A stretch of 64,000 bases of DNA from positions 2,604,001 through 2,668,000 of the forward strand of contig NC_013720.1 in assembly GCF_000025185.1 (NCBI RefSeq), written 5' to 3'. The notes beneath the pieces are model-generated. The model was not told the DNA's origin. It saw nothing but the letters and a program-made list of their open reading frames with translations, and did not search any database. This DNA is from Pirellula staleyi DSM 6068. GTDB lineage: Bacteria; Planctomycetota; Planctomycetia; Pirellulales; Pirellulaceae. The position numbers and the translations under genes are program-made. This document shows positions 1-8,091 of the stretch, in pieces (position 1 is the stretch's first letter; the number at the start of each line of letters is the position of its first letter).

Positions 1-542
1 CGAAGGTGGAAAAGAATTCAGCGGCCGAGCGGGCTGGCCTGAAGGCGGGACAGCAGATCATTTCGATTGGTGGTAAATCGCTCACATCACTCGACGAAGC
101 GCGAGCCCAGCTGGCACGCGTGCGAACGTCGTACGAGGTGACGACCAGCAAAGGAGACGTGCTCCGCTGGACCATCAAAGCGCTTCCTGCTCGTAGCGCG
201 CCGATTCATCCGACACAAATCTATTCGGCCATCGATGCGTTTTTGCTCGCGCTAGTCCTCTGGAACTACTTCCCCTTCAGACGCCACGATGGCGAGGTCT
301 TCGCGCTGCTGCTGATCATCCACCCCATCTCGCGATTCGTGCTCGAACTGATTCGGGCCGACGAAGGGGGACAGTTCGGAACCTCCTTCACCATTTCGCA
401 GTTGCTCGGATTTGCACTCATGGCAGCAGGGGTAGCGCTCCTCGCCTATCTCGAACTTTATCGTCGCGGCACCCCCGTCTTTGGCCAATCGTTGCCACCC
501 GCGAAGCAGGCTGCCGGGAGCAGTTCTGCCGTAGCAACGTAG
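1..542 (+). CDS. lgt: Prolipoprotein diacylglyceryl transferase with inserted PDZ domain (C-terminal part)
   Basis: The gene enters from the left edge, reading in frame from base 3, so its start is outside the window. About 60 residues at the beginning read as a PDZ domain (AERAGLKAGQQIISIGGKSL). They are followed by the Lgt C-terminal region: the conserved HPTQIYSA motif, a membrane helix, then the HPISRFVLELIRADE stretch and a last helix. Lgt transfers diacylglyceryl from phosphatidylglycerol to the lipobox cysteine of prolipoproteins in the inner membrane. Family members normally lack a PDZ domain. Here it sits immediately before HPTQ, so it is an insertion within the enzyme and not a separate gene. 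The last ~25 residues are low-complexity. The Lgt assignment of the C-terminal half is firm; the role of the PDZ insert is unknown. Confidence 0.85.
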   Translation, partial: KVEKNSAAERAGLKAGQQIISIGGKSLTSLDEARAQLARVRTSYEVTTSKGDVLRWTIKALPARSAPIHPTQIYSAIDAFLLALVLWNYFPFRRHDGEVFALLLIIHPISRFVLELIRADEGGQFGTSFTISQLLGFALMAAGVALLAYLELYRRGTPVFGQSLPPAKQAAGSSSAVAT

Positions 543-820
543 CGGTTCTAACGTTTTTTTCGATCTTCCTGGCTAAGCCATTGCAGCGCGACACGCAACC
601 TCAGGCCACCTGGCGCCGGGCTCGGTAACTTGTGAGGTATTTTTGCAAGTTCATCGCTAGTGCGTGTCGCACGGACAAGTGGCGTGCGTGGCGCAAGTAA
701 CCTCAGCGGAAATGAACGAAACAGCCGCTGAAAAAATGAGATGCGCTCTAATCGCCGCGCGCACGGTTCGTGCTGGTGGCGGCTGAATCGTCTGATTCTT
801 GGATCGAAGTGAGAGTTGTG

Positions 821-1678
821 ATGCACGTAGTGATTACCGCTGTAGGGCCCGACAATGTCCGATTGGCCGACCCCATCATTCACTATGTCACGGGGCAAGG
901 GGCCAACATCGCCGAGATCCAGATGTACGATCACGACGACGAAGCGCTCTTCGCCATGCTGCTGCGCATCCATCTTCCTGAAGAGAAGCTCCCGCAACTG
1001 CGCGAAGCGCTAGCGCAAATCTCAGAAGCAACCAAACTTTCGATTCGTGTCTGGTCTCCCGAAGAGCGTGCGAGTCGTCCGCGCCTCGCGCTCTGCGTCA
1101 CCTATCGCACCGAACCACCACTGGCAATTTTGCGAGCGATTCGCGATGGTCAGATCCGCGCCGAAGCCGCAGTGATGATCGGCAATCGAGGCGCTTGTCG
1201 TGGAATCGCCGAGCAGTTTGGCGTTCCATGGGAATCGATCGGCGACGATAGTGGCAAAGCCAACGACGATCAAATGGTCGACTTGCTCGATCGTTATGAA
1301 GTCGACTACGTGGTCCTTGCACGCTACATGCGTGTGCTTCCTGCGGCTAGCTGCTGGAAGTATGCCGGTGGACGAATCATTAATTTGCATCACGGGCTAT
1401 TGCCCAGTTTTCCGGGACTTCGGCCCTATCACGATGCCTATGCGGGTCGGATGCTCACGTTCGGCGCAACGTGTCACTTCATCGTTCCCGAACTCGATGC
1501 CGGGAATCAGATCATCCAGCAATCGACCTTCACCGTGCCACCCGGTACGAAGCTCGAAGAGATCATTCGCATCGGCCAGGAAGATAACGAGCCCCGCTGT
1601 TTGGTCGAAGGGATTCGCCGCGTGGTTGATCGGGAAGTGCAGCTGCACTTTCATCGCGTGATCGCCACCAACAAGTAG
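821..1678 (+). CDS. purU: Formyltetrahydrofolate deformylase
   Basis: The 285-residue protein has an N-terminal ACT-like domain (about 1-75, starting VVITAVGPDN) and a C-terminal formyltransferase-fold domain. The active-site region reads NLHHGLLPSFPGLRPYHDAY, then GATCHFIVPELDAGNQIIQQ. It holds the expected Asn, His and Asp residues of PurU. The enzyme hydrolyses 10-formyl-THF to THF and formate, balancing one-carbon pools and supplying formate for purine synthesis. I chose the ATG at 821, behind GAGAG, because the protein begins directly with the ACT domain there; the frame is open to an upstream start near 770 that would add 17 unconserved residues. It is convergent with chrA, with only 19 bases between the stops. 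Confidence 0.92.
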   Translation: MHVVITAVGPDNVRLADPIIHYVTGQGANIAEIQMYDHDDEALFAMLLRIHLPEEKLPQLREALAQISEATKLSIRVWSPEERASRPRLALCVTYRTEPPLAILRAIRDGQIRAEAAVMIGNRGACRGIAEQFGVPWESIGDDSGKANDDQMVDLLDRYEVDYVVLARYMRVLPAASCWKYAGGRIINLHHGLLPSFPGLRPYHDAYAGRMLTFGATCHFIVPELDAGNQIIQQSTFTVPPGTKLEEIIRIGQEDNEPRCLVEGIRRVVDREVQLHFHRVIATNK

Positions 1679-1697
1679 CTGTCGCGATCGGCTAGTG

Positions 1698-3062
1698 TTA
1701 TTTCACGCCGATGTAGAAGCAGACGATGCCGAGCACTAGCGCGATCCCCAGCGTAGTGGCGATGCCGAGTCGATAGCGAAAAAGTAGCACACCTGCCACC
1801 AGCGTGATCAGCAGCGAGCCGAGCGACAGCGATGCTGGGTCGACGGTGAAATAGCGCACAGGGCCGAAGTGATGTTCGGACTTGACGGCGAAGAGTGTTT
1901 GGATCGTCAGCCAGAGGGCGAGACTGGTCATCACACCGAGCACCGCAGCGGTGATGGCGGCGAGTGCATGCGAGATTCGCTTGTTATTTCGCAGGAGCTC
2001 GATGTACGGCGCACCAGCGAAAATATAAAGAAAACAAGGGGCAAACGTGACCCACACGGTGACCACCGAGCCCAAGATGCCAGCGAGCAGGGGAGACATT
2101 TCTCCGCAGTTGCGATAGGCAGCCAGAAAGCCAACGAACTGCACCACCATGATCAGTGGGCCTGGTGTCGTTTCTGCCATCCCCAGGCCATCGAGCATTT
2201 CGGGAGCCTTTAGCCAGCCGTAGCGCTCGACCGCTTGCTGGGCGATGTACGACAGCACCGAGTAGGCTCCGCCAAAGGTCACGATCGCCGCACTGCTGAA
2301 GAGTGTTGCCTCGCTGAAGAGGACGTGACGGGTGCCGAGCGAACTCGCGACGATCACAAACGGTAACGACCAAATTGCCAGCCACAGCAGCACCACAGCG
2401 CAGGTTCTGGCGAGGGAGACTTGCGCTGGCTGCGTAGCTGCGCGATCGGCCGCATGCATCGGTTCGACGCCAGTTTTGGCGTGATGCGTTGGAGCCGTAA
2501 GTTGATGCGGTAGGAAGTGCCCTACGACGAAACCGAAGAGTCCGGCGACGAGCACGATCCCAGGAAACGGGACTTCAAAAAAGAAGATCGCCACGAGCGA
2601 GCAAGCTGCGAGGGTGCGCAGTAGAGGTGTCGAGAGAATTTTTTGCCCCAGACGCAGCACGGCAGCAGCCACCAGAACCAGCATCGACGCTTTGAGACCA
2701 AACAGCAGCGCGAGCACGGCGGGCTGTTGCTGATACATCGCATAGGCGATGCTCAGGGCGAGGATCGAAACAAAGCCTGGCGCGATGAAAAGCAAGCCGG
2801 CGGTGAGGCCGCCGATCCAGCCATGTAGCAGCCAGCCGATGTAGGTGGCAAGTTGCTGCGCCTCAGGGCCAGGCAGCAGCATGCAGTAGTTCAGGGCGTG
2901 GAGAAATCGCGACTCGCTGATCCACTTCTTTTCGTCGACGAGAATGCGGTGCATCACCGCGATTTGGCTGCTTGGACCACCAAAGCTGAGGGCCGCAATG
3001 CGGAGCCAAACCCCCACAGCTTCGCGATACGAAACGTGCATCGGCTCGCGAGCATCGCTCAT
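1698..3062 (-). CDS. chrA: CHR-family chromate/anion transporter
   Basis: This 454-residue, highly hydrophobic protein has the two-domain layout of long-chain CHR transporters. The N-terminal half contains the FGGPSSQIAVMH and LPGPEAQQLATYIGWLLHG signatures. The C-terminal half repeats them in divergent form (VTFGGAYSVLSYIAQ, then TTPGPLIMVVQFVGFLA). CHR proteins export chromate in several bacteria; some members are linked to sulfate status, such as SrpC of Synechococcus. Its ATG overlaps the stop codon of the upstream SDR gene by four bases, so translation is probably coupled. cysNC and cysD lie further upstream on the same strand, which makes a sulfur-related oxyanion a reasonable alternative substrate. 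Confidence 0.9.
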   Translation of the reverse strand: MSDAREPMHVSYREAVGVWLRIAALSFGGPSSQIAVMHRILVDEKKWISESRFLHALNYCMLLPGPEAQQLATYIGWLLHGWIGGLTAGLLFIAPGFVSILALSIAYAMYQQQPAVLALLFGLKASMLVLVAAAVLRLGQKILSTPLLRTLAACSLVAIFFFEVPFPGIVLVAGLFGFVVGHFLPHQLTAPTHHAKTGVEPMHAADRAATQPAQVSLARTCAVVLLWLAIWSLPFVIVASSLGTRHVLFSEATLFSSAAIVTFGGAYSVLSYIAQQAVERYGWLKAPEMLDGLGMAETTPGPLIMVVQFVGFLAAYRNCGEMSPLLAGILGSVVTVWVTFAPCFLYIFAGAPYIELLRNNKRISHALAAITAAVLGVMTSLALWLTIQTLFAVKSEHHFGPVRYFTVDPASLSLGSLLITLVAGVLLFRYRLGIATTLGIALVLGIVCFYIGVK

Positions 3063-3856
3063 ACAAAATTGTCCGGCATGTCAGGCTGTTGCCAGGCGCT
3101 CATGCCACCGTCGACGAGCAGCATCTGACCATGGACATGCCACGCTTCATCGCTGAGCAGAAACACTGCAGCGCCGCCGCAGGCATCGCTCGAGGGAACG
3201 TCGCCGTTGGGTGTATGGAGCTGCATCCAGCGCTGAAATCGTTCATCGGTTTCGATGATATTGGTCAGCGGCGTTCGGACGAGTCCGGGGGCCATGCCGT
3301 TTACACGAATCCCCAGCGGCGCAAGTGAAACGCATAGCGATTTGATCATCGTCTCCACAGCACCTTTGCTGGTGTCGTAGGCGGTGTGCGTCGGTTCGGC
3401 GAGTCGACCATTGATCGAGCCGACCATCAGCACGCGTCCTTGGGTCTTGCGCGTCACCCAGCGCTGCGCAAATCGCTGCGTCAGGAAGTATGGCGCATCG
3501 ACATTCAGCCGCATTGTTTGCTGATAGGTCGCGAGATCCATCTCCAGGTACGGCTTATCGCGAAACGTACCGGCGTTGTTCACGAGCGTATCGATCGCGG
3601 GGAACTTTTCGATCGCGCGGGAGAAGAGTGCTTCGACCCCGGCCAGATCGGGCTGCATCAGGTCGGCGACGATCAGATCGGACTCTCGGCCTAGCTGGCG
3701 AATCTCGTCGACGACGCTGCGTGCCGCTTCGTTATCGAGGTGCCCATGCACCAGCAGATTGGCCCCCGCACGAGCGAGCGCGAGGGCGATCGATTTACCG
3801 ACCCCTTGGGTGGAGCCGGTGACGAGAACGGTGCGACCAGCAAGCGACATCGGCAT
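3059..3856 (-). CDS. Short-chain dehydrogenase/reductase (SDR)
   Basis: The 265-residue Rossmann-fold protein carries the classical SDR signatures. These are the TGSTQGVG dinucleotide-binding loop near residues 13-20, NNAG in the middle, a serine in the VGSING segment, and the catalytic YxxxK in the form YDTSK. APGLVRTPL and a C-terminal VDGGMS complete the fold. These features identify an NAD(P)-dependent oxidoreductase of the FabG-like classical group; substrate cannot be read from sequence. Its stop overlaps the chrA start (ATGA), and it begins 72 bases after the cysNC stop, so it is probably part of a cysD-cysNC-SDR-chrA transcript. A FabG paralogue is possible but the neighbours are not fatty-acid genes. 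Confidence 0.88.
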   Translation of the reverse strand: MPMSLAGRTVLVTGSTQGVGKSIALALARAGANLLVHGHLDNEAARSVVDEIRQLGRESDLIVADLMQPDLAGVEALFSRAIEKFPAIDTLVNNAGTFRDKPYLEMDLATYQQTMRLNVDAPYFLTQRFAQRWVTRKTQGRVLMVGSINGRLAEPTHTAYDTSKGAVETMIKSLCVSLAPLGIRVNGMAPGLVRTPLTNIIETDERFQRWMQLHTPNGDVPSSDACGGAAVFLLSDEAWHVHGQMLLVDGGMSAWQQPDMPDNFV

Positions 3857-3928
3857 GGCAGGGATACTCCGTGTCGCTGTTCTGTACTGCTCGAGGAGCG
3901 AAAACCAAACCGGCGATTGCGAATCGCG

Positions 3929-5863
3929 TTAATCGATGTACTTCTTTGCCGTCAGCAAGTCGACGATTTTGCTGGCACACTCATCGATCGAAAGCTTGCT
4001 GGTGTCGAGGACCAGATCGGGATTCGCTGGCGCTTCATAAGGTGCCGAAATGCCTGGAAAATTGACGATTTTTCCCTCTTCGGCCAGTTTGTACTGACCA
4101 TCGGTGTCGCGCTGCTTGCAAAGCTCGAGCGGCGCATCGAGATGCACCACCAGGAATTTCTCGGCACCGATCAAACCGGCCGCACGTTGGCGAACCGCTT
4201 CTTCAGGAGCGAGAAACGCAGCAATCACAATCAACCCAGCATCGTTGAAGAGGCGGGCCACTTCCGAGCCGCGACGCAGGTTCTCGCTCCGCTCTTCGCT
4301 GCTGAAGCCGAGGTCCTTGCTGATCCCTCGTCGCAACTGCTGGCCATCGAGCACCGCCACAGCGCGACCTTGTGCAAACAGCTTGCGCTCGACGGCATAA
4401 GCGGTCGACGATTTGCCCGATCCGGTGAGCCCCGTCAGGAGTAGCGTGACAGGCTTTTGTCCAAAGCGAGCTTCGCGTTCGGTGGCGCTCACGCTGGTCG
4501 TCTGGTCGCTGGCAGCGGTGACAGGCTCCGAATCCCACAGGTCTTGCGAGCCACCATCTTGGGTTCGATCAAGGATCATGCCGGCACCAACAGTGCCGTT
4601 GGTGAGGCGATCGATGATGATGAACGCGCCGGTGCTGCGGTTACGCCGATACGAGTCGAAGCAAAGCGGCGTGGCGGTGACGAGCGAGCAGCGACCAATT
4701 TCGTTGAGCTTCAGTGTCGGCGATTCTTTGCGATGCAGCGAGTTCACATCGACCTGATAGCGTACCGTTTGAATCTGCGCGGGAGTGATCCGCGAGGTTT
4801 GCTTCACCAAGTAGCCTTTGCCGGGAACGAGTGGTTCTTCCGACATCCAGACGATCATCGCTTCAAACTTTTGCTCAACACGCGGCACGTTGCCGGGACG
4901 AACAATCATGTCGCCGCGGCTGATATCGATTTCATCTTCCAGCGTGAGCGTGATCGAGAGTGGCGCGTACGCTTCCTCGACATCACCCTCGTGGGTCACA
5001 ATCGATTTGATGCGGCTGGTTTTTCGCGACGGGATCGCCATGATCTCGTCACCCTTGCGCACGATGCCCGAGGCCACGGTGCCGCAAAAACCGCGGAAAT
5101 CGAGGTTCGGGCGATTCACGTACTGCACAGGAAAGCGGAAATCTTCGAGGTTCCGGTCGCTGCCGATATACACCGTTTCGAGCAGGTGCATCAGTGGCGA
5201 GCCTTGATACCAAGGCATCTTTTCGCTCGGGCGGACGACGTTTTCACCCTTGAGCGCCGAGAGTGGCAGGAAGTGCACGTCGGGCAAATCGAGCCGTGCG
5301 GCGAAGGCTTGGTAGTCGGCTTTGATCTGCTCGAACGTCTCTTGGCTGTAGTCGACCAGATCCATCTTGTTGATCGCAATCACCACGTGCTTGATGCCGA
5401 GCAAGCTGACGATGAACGAGTGACGCTTCGTCTGTGTGAGAACACCTTTGCGGGCGTCGATCAAGATGATGGCGAGATCGGCTGTCGATGCGCCGGTTGC
5501 CATGTTGCGAGTGTACTGCTCGTGCCCCGGCGTGTCGGCGATGATGAACTTGCGTTTGTCGGTCGAGAAGTAGCGATAGGCCACGTCGATCGTGATCCCT
5601 TGCTGCACTTCGTCTTGCAAGCCGTCGAGCAAGAGTGCGAGATCCATCTCTTCGCCCGTGGTGCCATGTTTGGCAGTCACTTTTTTGAGCGCGGAGAGAT
5701 GGTCTTCAAACACCATCTTCGACTCGTACAAGAGCCGTCCAATGAGGGTGCTCTTGCCGTCGTCGACACTGCCGCAGGTGATGAAACGCATCAGCTCTTT
5801 GCGTTCGTGCTGCGACAGGTACTCGAGAATATCGGTGGCGATCAGATCGGATTGGTGCGACAT
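3929..5863 (-). CDS. cysNC: Bifunctional sulfate adenylyltransferase large subunit / APS kinase
   Basis: The 644 residues comprise a GTPase (CysN) and a C-terminal APS kinase (CysC). CysN shows the P-loop [20 protein letters not shown] and NKMD motifs within the first ~170 residues, then two EF-Tu-like beta barrels to about residue 430. CysC has its P-loop GLTGSGKSS near 478-486. CysN with CysD makes APS from sulfate and ATP, driven by GTP hydrolysis; CysC phosphorylates APS to PAPS. Two CysC positions differ from the textbook family: the usual DGDN motif reads DGQQLRRG, and the serine of the common 'SP(F/Y)' segment is alanine (AFLAPEE). The kinase half may therefore belong to a divergent subfamily. 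It lies 82 bases downstream of cysD. Confidence 0.95.
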   Translation of the reverse strand: MSHQSDLIATDILEYLSQHERKELMRFITCGSVDDGKSTLIGRLLYESKMVFEDHLSALKKVTAKHGTTGEEMDLALLLDGLQDEVQQGITIDVAYRYFSTDKRKFIIADTPGHEQYTRNMATGASTADLAIILIDARKGVLTQTKRHSFIVSLLGIKHVVIAINKMDLVDYSQETFEQIKADYQAFAARLDLPDVHFLPLSALKGENVVRPSEKMPWYQGSPLMHLLETVYIGSDRNLEDFRFPVQYVNRPNLDFRGFCGTVASGIVRKGDEIMAIPSRKTSRIKSIVTHEGDVEEAYAPLSITLTLEDEIDISRGDMIVRPGNVPRVEQKFEAMIVWMSEEPLVPGKGYLVKQTSRITPAQIQTVRYQVDVNSLHRKESPTLKLNEIGRCSLVTATPLCFDSYRRNRSTGAFIIIDRLTNGTVGAGMILDRTQDGGSQDLWDSEPVTAASDQTTSVSATEREARFGQKPVTLLLTGLTGSGKSSTAYAVERKLFAQGRAVAVLDGQQLRRGISKDLGFSSEERSENLRRGSEVARLFNDAGLIVIAAFLAPEEAVRQRAAGLIGAEKFLVVHLDAPLELCKQRDTDGQYKLAEEGKIVNFPGISAPYEAPANPDLVLDTSKLSIDECASKIVDLLTAKKYID

Positions 5864-5945
5864 AGGAATCGATTAGTGACTGAAGTAGGCGAGTGGAAAG
5901 AGTGGCCAGAGCGAGTCGCTGCTGCGAGAAAAGTCGCAAAAACGA

Positions 5946-6857
5946 CTAGAAATAGCCCTCTTTTTTCTTCTTCTCCATCGAGCCCGATTCGTCGTGGTCG
6001 ATGAGGCGTCCCTGACGTTCCGAGAACTTCGTCAGCAGCATTTCTTGGATGATTTCGGGAAGCGTGGTGGCCGTGCTATCGACAGCGCCGCTGAGGGGAT
6101 AACAGCCGAGCGTACGAAAACGAACCATCCGCATCTCGGGAGTTTCGCCTGGCCGCATCGGCAAGCGATCATCGTCGACCATGATCATGGTGCCATCGCG
6201 CCACACAATGGGCCGTTCTTTGGCAAAGTAGAGTGGCACGATCGGAATGTTTTCGAGGTGCACGTATTGCCACACGTCGAGTTCAGTCCAGTTCGAGAGT
6301 GGAAAGACCCGAATGCTTTCCCCCTTGTTGACCCGCGCGTTGTAGAGGTTCCACAACTCGGGGCGCTGATTCTTCGGGTCCCAGCGATGCATCTGATCGC
6401 GGAACGAGTAGACCCGTTCTTTTGCGCGGCTCTTCTCTTCGTCGCGACGAGCACCACCAAAGGCGGCGTCGAACTGATATTTCGTGAGTGCCTGTTTTAG
6501 GCTTTCGGTCTTCATCACATCGGTGTGCACTTTGCTGCCGTGCGTGATGGGATTGATCCCTTGTCGGACGCCGTCTTGGTTGACGTGCACAATGAGCTTC
6601 AGGCCGAGCTCTTTGGCGACATAGTTGTCGCGCAGGTCGTACATCTCGCGGAACTTCCACGTGGTATCGACATGCAGCAGCGGAAACGGCGGCTTGGCGG
6701 GATAGAACGCCTTCATCGCCAAATGGAGCATCACCGCGGAATCTTTTCCGATCGAATAGAGCATCACCGGGTTTTCGAACTCGGCGACCACTTCGCGGAT
6801 GATGTGGATACTCTCGGCTTCGAGCTGCTTGAGATGCGTGAGGCTATAGCCAGACAT
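5946..6857 (-). CDS. cysD: Sulfate adenylyltransferase small subunit
   Basis: The 303-residue protein of the PP-loop (PAPS reductase-like) superfamily carries the nucleotide-binding loop [14 protein letters not shown] at about residues 34-47. Further conserved CysD segments follow: [16 protein letters not shown], the [11 protein letters not shown] segment and [13 protein letters not shown]. It forms the catalytic subunit of ATP sulfurylase together with CysN, whose gene follows directly. The frame is open further upstream to 6989, but CysD proteins begin at the [13 protein letters not shown] methionine (6857), so I place the start there. A perfect inverted repeat lies 12 bases upstream of this ATG and may affect expression. 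Confidence 0.95.
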   Translation of the reverse strand: MSGYSLTHLKQLEAESIHIIREVVAEFENPVMLYSIGKDSAVMLHLAMKAFYPAKPPFPLLHVDTTWKFREMYDLRDNYVAKELGLKLIVHVNQDGVRQGINPITHGSKVHTDVMKTESLKQALTKYQFDAAFGGARRDEEKSRAKERVYSFRDQMHRWDPKNQRPELWNLYNARVNKGESIRVFPLSNWTELDVWQYVHLENIPIVPLYFAKERPIVWRDGTMIMVDDDRLPMRPGETPEMRMVRFRTLGCYPLSGAVDSTATTLPEIIQEMLLTKFSERQGRLIDHDESGSMEKKKKEGYF

Positions 6858-6868
6858 AGTGTTTTGTT

Positions 6869-6890
6869 GCGAGGAAAAGAAGTTCCTCGC
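6869..6890 (-). promoter_or_regulatory. Perfect stem-loop in the cysD leader
   Basis: Arms GCGAGGAA (6869-6876) and TTCCTCGC (6883-6890) form a perfect 8-bp stem with a 6-base loop, starting 12 bases upstream of the cysD ATG. The arms contain a GAGGAA/TTCCTC purine tract that could pair with the ribosome-binding region. Translational control or a regulator binding site is inference; I cannot place the promoter. Confidence 0.45.
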
Positions 6891-7196
6891 GAAAAAGATG
6901 GCGAGGCTGCGGCGACAGCTGGCAGAGTGGTGCGTCGCCGACATGATGTCAAAGACACGCCCCACCGTCACCAGGTTCCGCGAGAACACCCGCAGCCCAG
7001 AACTCTACGCAGTGGGCAAGAGATAGAACTCTTACCGCTCGCGAGACTTGCGAACTTTGGGAAGGATTTACGGTAGCCCAAGAGTATAGAGGCGACAGGC
7101 CGATCACTCAACGCCGCTTTGCAGGTGGCGGTAGAGTGGGTAAGTCGTGGAAGATAGGCAGTTTGCGATCGGCTCTGTGGAACTTCCGAAGCCTGT
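6891..7196. other. Intergenic region upstream of cysD
   Basis: About 300 bases between the 3' end of the DCC-family gene and the cysD leader hairpin. No convincing reading frame, RNA gene or sequence repeat was seen. The cysD-cysNC promoter should lie here; no consensus -35/-10 pair stands out. Confidence 0.5.
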
Positions 7197-7676
7197 CTAC
7201 TTTTTGAAGTGGACAGCGCAAGCGCCGTCGTCGCAGTCGTCGGTCGATTTACCTGCAAGCCAGTAGCGCCTTTTCGCGACCTGCCAGTAACCCCATTTCC
7301 AGAGTGGCAAAGTAAACGGGATATGCAGAATCGGAGCCAAAATGTAGAGGAGAGGAAGCCTCGTGGTTAGATAGCGAAAAGCAGCCGCTCCACCGTAGCG
7401 ATTTCCTTTTTGATCGACGACGTACATTTCGTCCATCATTTGCTGGTAAGTCAAATCAGGATAACGCTTTGCAACTTCGGGATCGTGCAGCGATAAAAAG
7501 GCAAGCCGCTTTCCCTTGCCGTCCCAGCGAGCGAGCTTCTGAACCTGCGACTTGCAGAAGTTGCAGTGGCCGTCGTAGATCACCACATCAGCATTCGGAA
7601 GCTCTTGGGGCGTAGGGAGTTGGACCGACTTCTTGGCAGTTGCGGCAGCGGTTTTCGTGGCAGTCACGGCATTCAA
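7197..7676 (-). CDS. DCC-family thiol-disulfide oxidoreductase-like protein (DUF393)
   Basis: The 159-residue protein has the diagnostic DCC start: VVIYDGHCNFCKSQ with the CxxC-type pair Cys38 and Cys41, followed by the thioredoxin-like pattern LAFLSLHDPEVAKRY. The later YGGAAAFRYL and PLLYILAPILHIP segments are also typical. DCC proteins are predicted thiol oxidoreductases with few tested members. The first ~28 residues are Ala/Thr-rich and not conserved, so a shorter start is possible. The C-terminus has an extra Asp-Cys-Asp-Asp-Gly-Ala-Cys segment that may add a second thiol pair. It stands alone with 340-415 base gaps on both sides. Confidence 0.85.
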   Translation of the reverse strand: MNAVTATKTAAATAKKSVQLPTPQELPNADVVIYDGHCNFCKSQVQKLARWDGKGKRLAFLSLHDPEVAKRYPDLTYQQMMDEMYVVDQKGNRYGGAAAFRYLTTRLPLLYILAPILHIPFTLPLWKWGYWQVAKRRYWLAGKSTDDCDDGACAVHFKK

Positions 7677-8091
7677 CTTTCAGCACTTGCGGCCCCCTCA
7701 ACTTCCCACAGGAAGAGCGGGCTCCGCAAAAACGTTCTTCGCTACACTTAAAACCGCGAGTAGCTGGGAAAGGTAACTTTGTTAGAGACTTTCCCAGGCA
7801 GCCGATCCAGAGCACAATCGCTAGATCGTAAGTTGAGATTCAGCCAAGTTGTTACACAAAATTCGCTGGTGTCCCAAATCGTGGCGGCTCTATAATTCGT
7901 CGAGTTAAATAAGGATCGCGTCTGGTCGGCGAAATTCAAGTAACGAGCGTCGGCAAATTGCGGTTCTTCAGCATGACTAAGTGATCTCAGTAGCATACTG
8001 AACAACTTGACACGTGCTGGTCGGTTGGGGTAGAACTCACTCGGTTGAGTGAGCAGCGAATGATCATTTCCAGCGATGGAAGGCCACGGCG
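7677..8091. other. Non-coding gap between divergent genes, with leader hairpin
   Basis: This 415-base, relatively A+T-rich region separates the minus-strand DCC gene from a plus-strand membrane-protein gene. It must hold promoters for both. I see no supported gene. The only clear structure is a perfect hairpin, CTCACTC/GAGTGAG with a GGTT loop, at 8036-8053, 38 bases before the next start codon. Confidence 0.5.
8036..8053 (+). promoter_or_regulatory. Stem-loop in leader of the coiled-coil protein gene
   Basis: A perfect 7-bp stem (CTCACTC and GAGTGAG) with a GGTT tetraloop-sized loop. It ends 38 bases before the ATG at 8092 and is not followed by a T tract, so it is not a terminator. It could be a leader RNA structure or an operator. 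Confidence 0.4.

Noticed and set aside
4457-6004. Long plus-strand open frame of 515 codons
   Set aside because: It runs antisense to cysNC, whose domains and motifs are complete; the plus-strand product is His/Arg/Val-rich without a recognisable fold and reflects codon bias.
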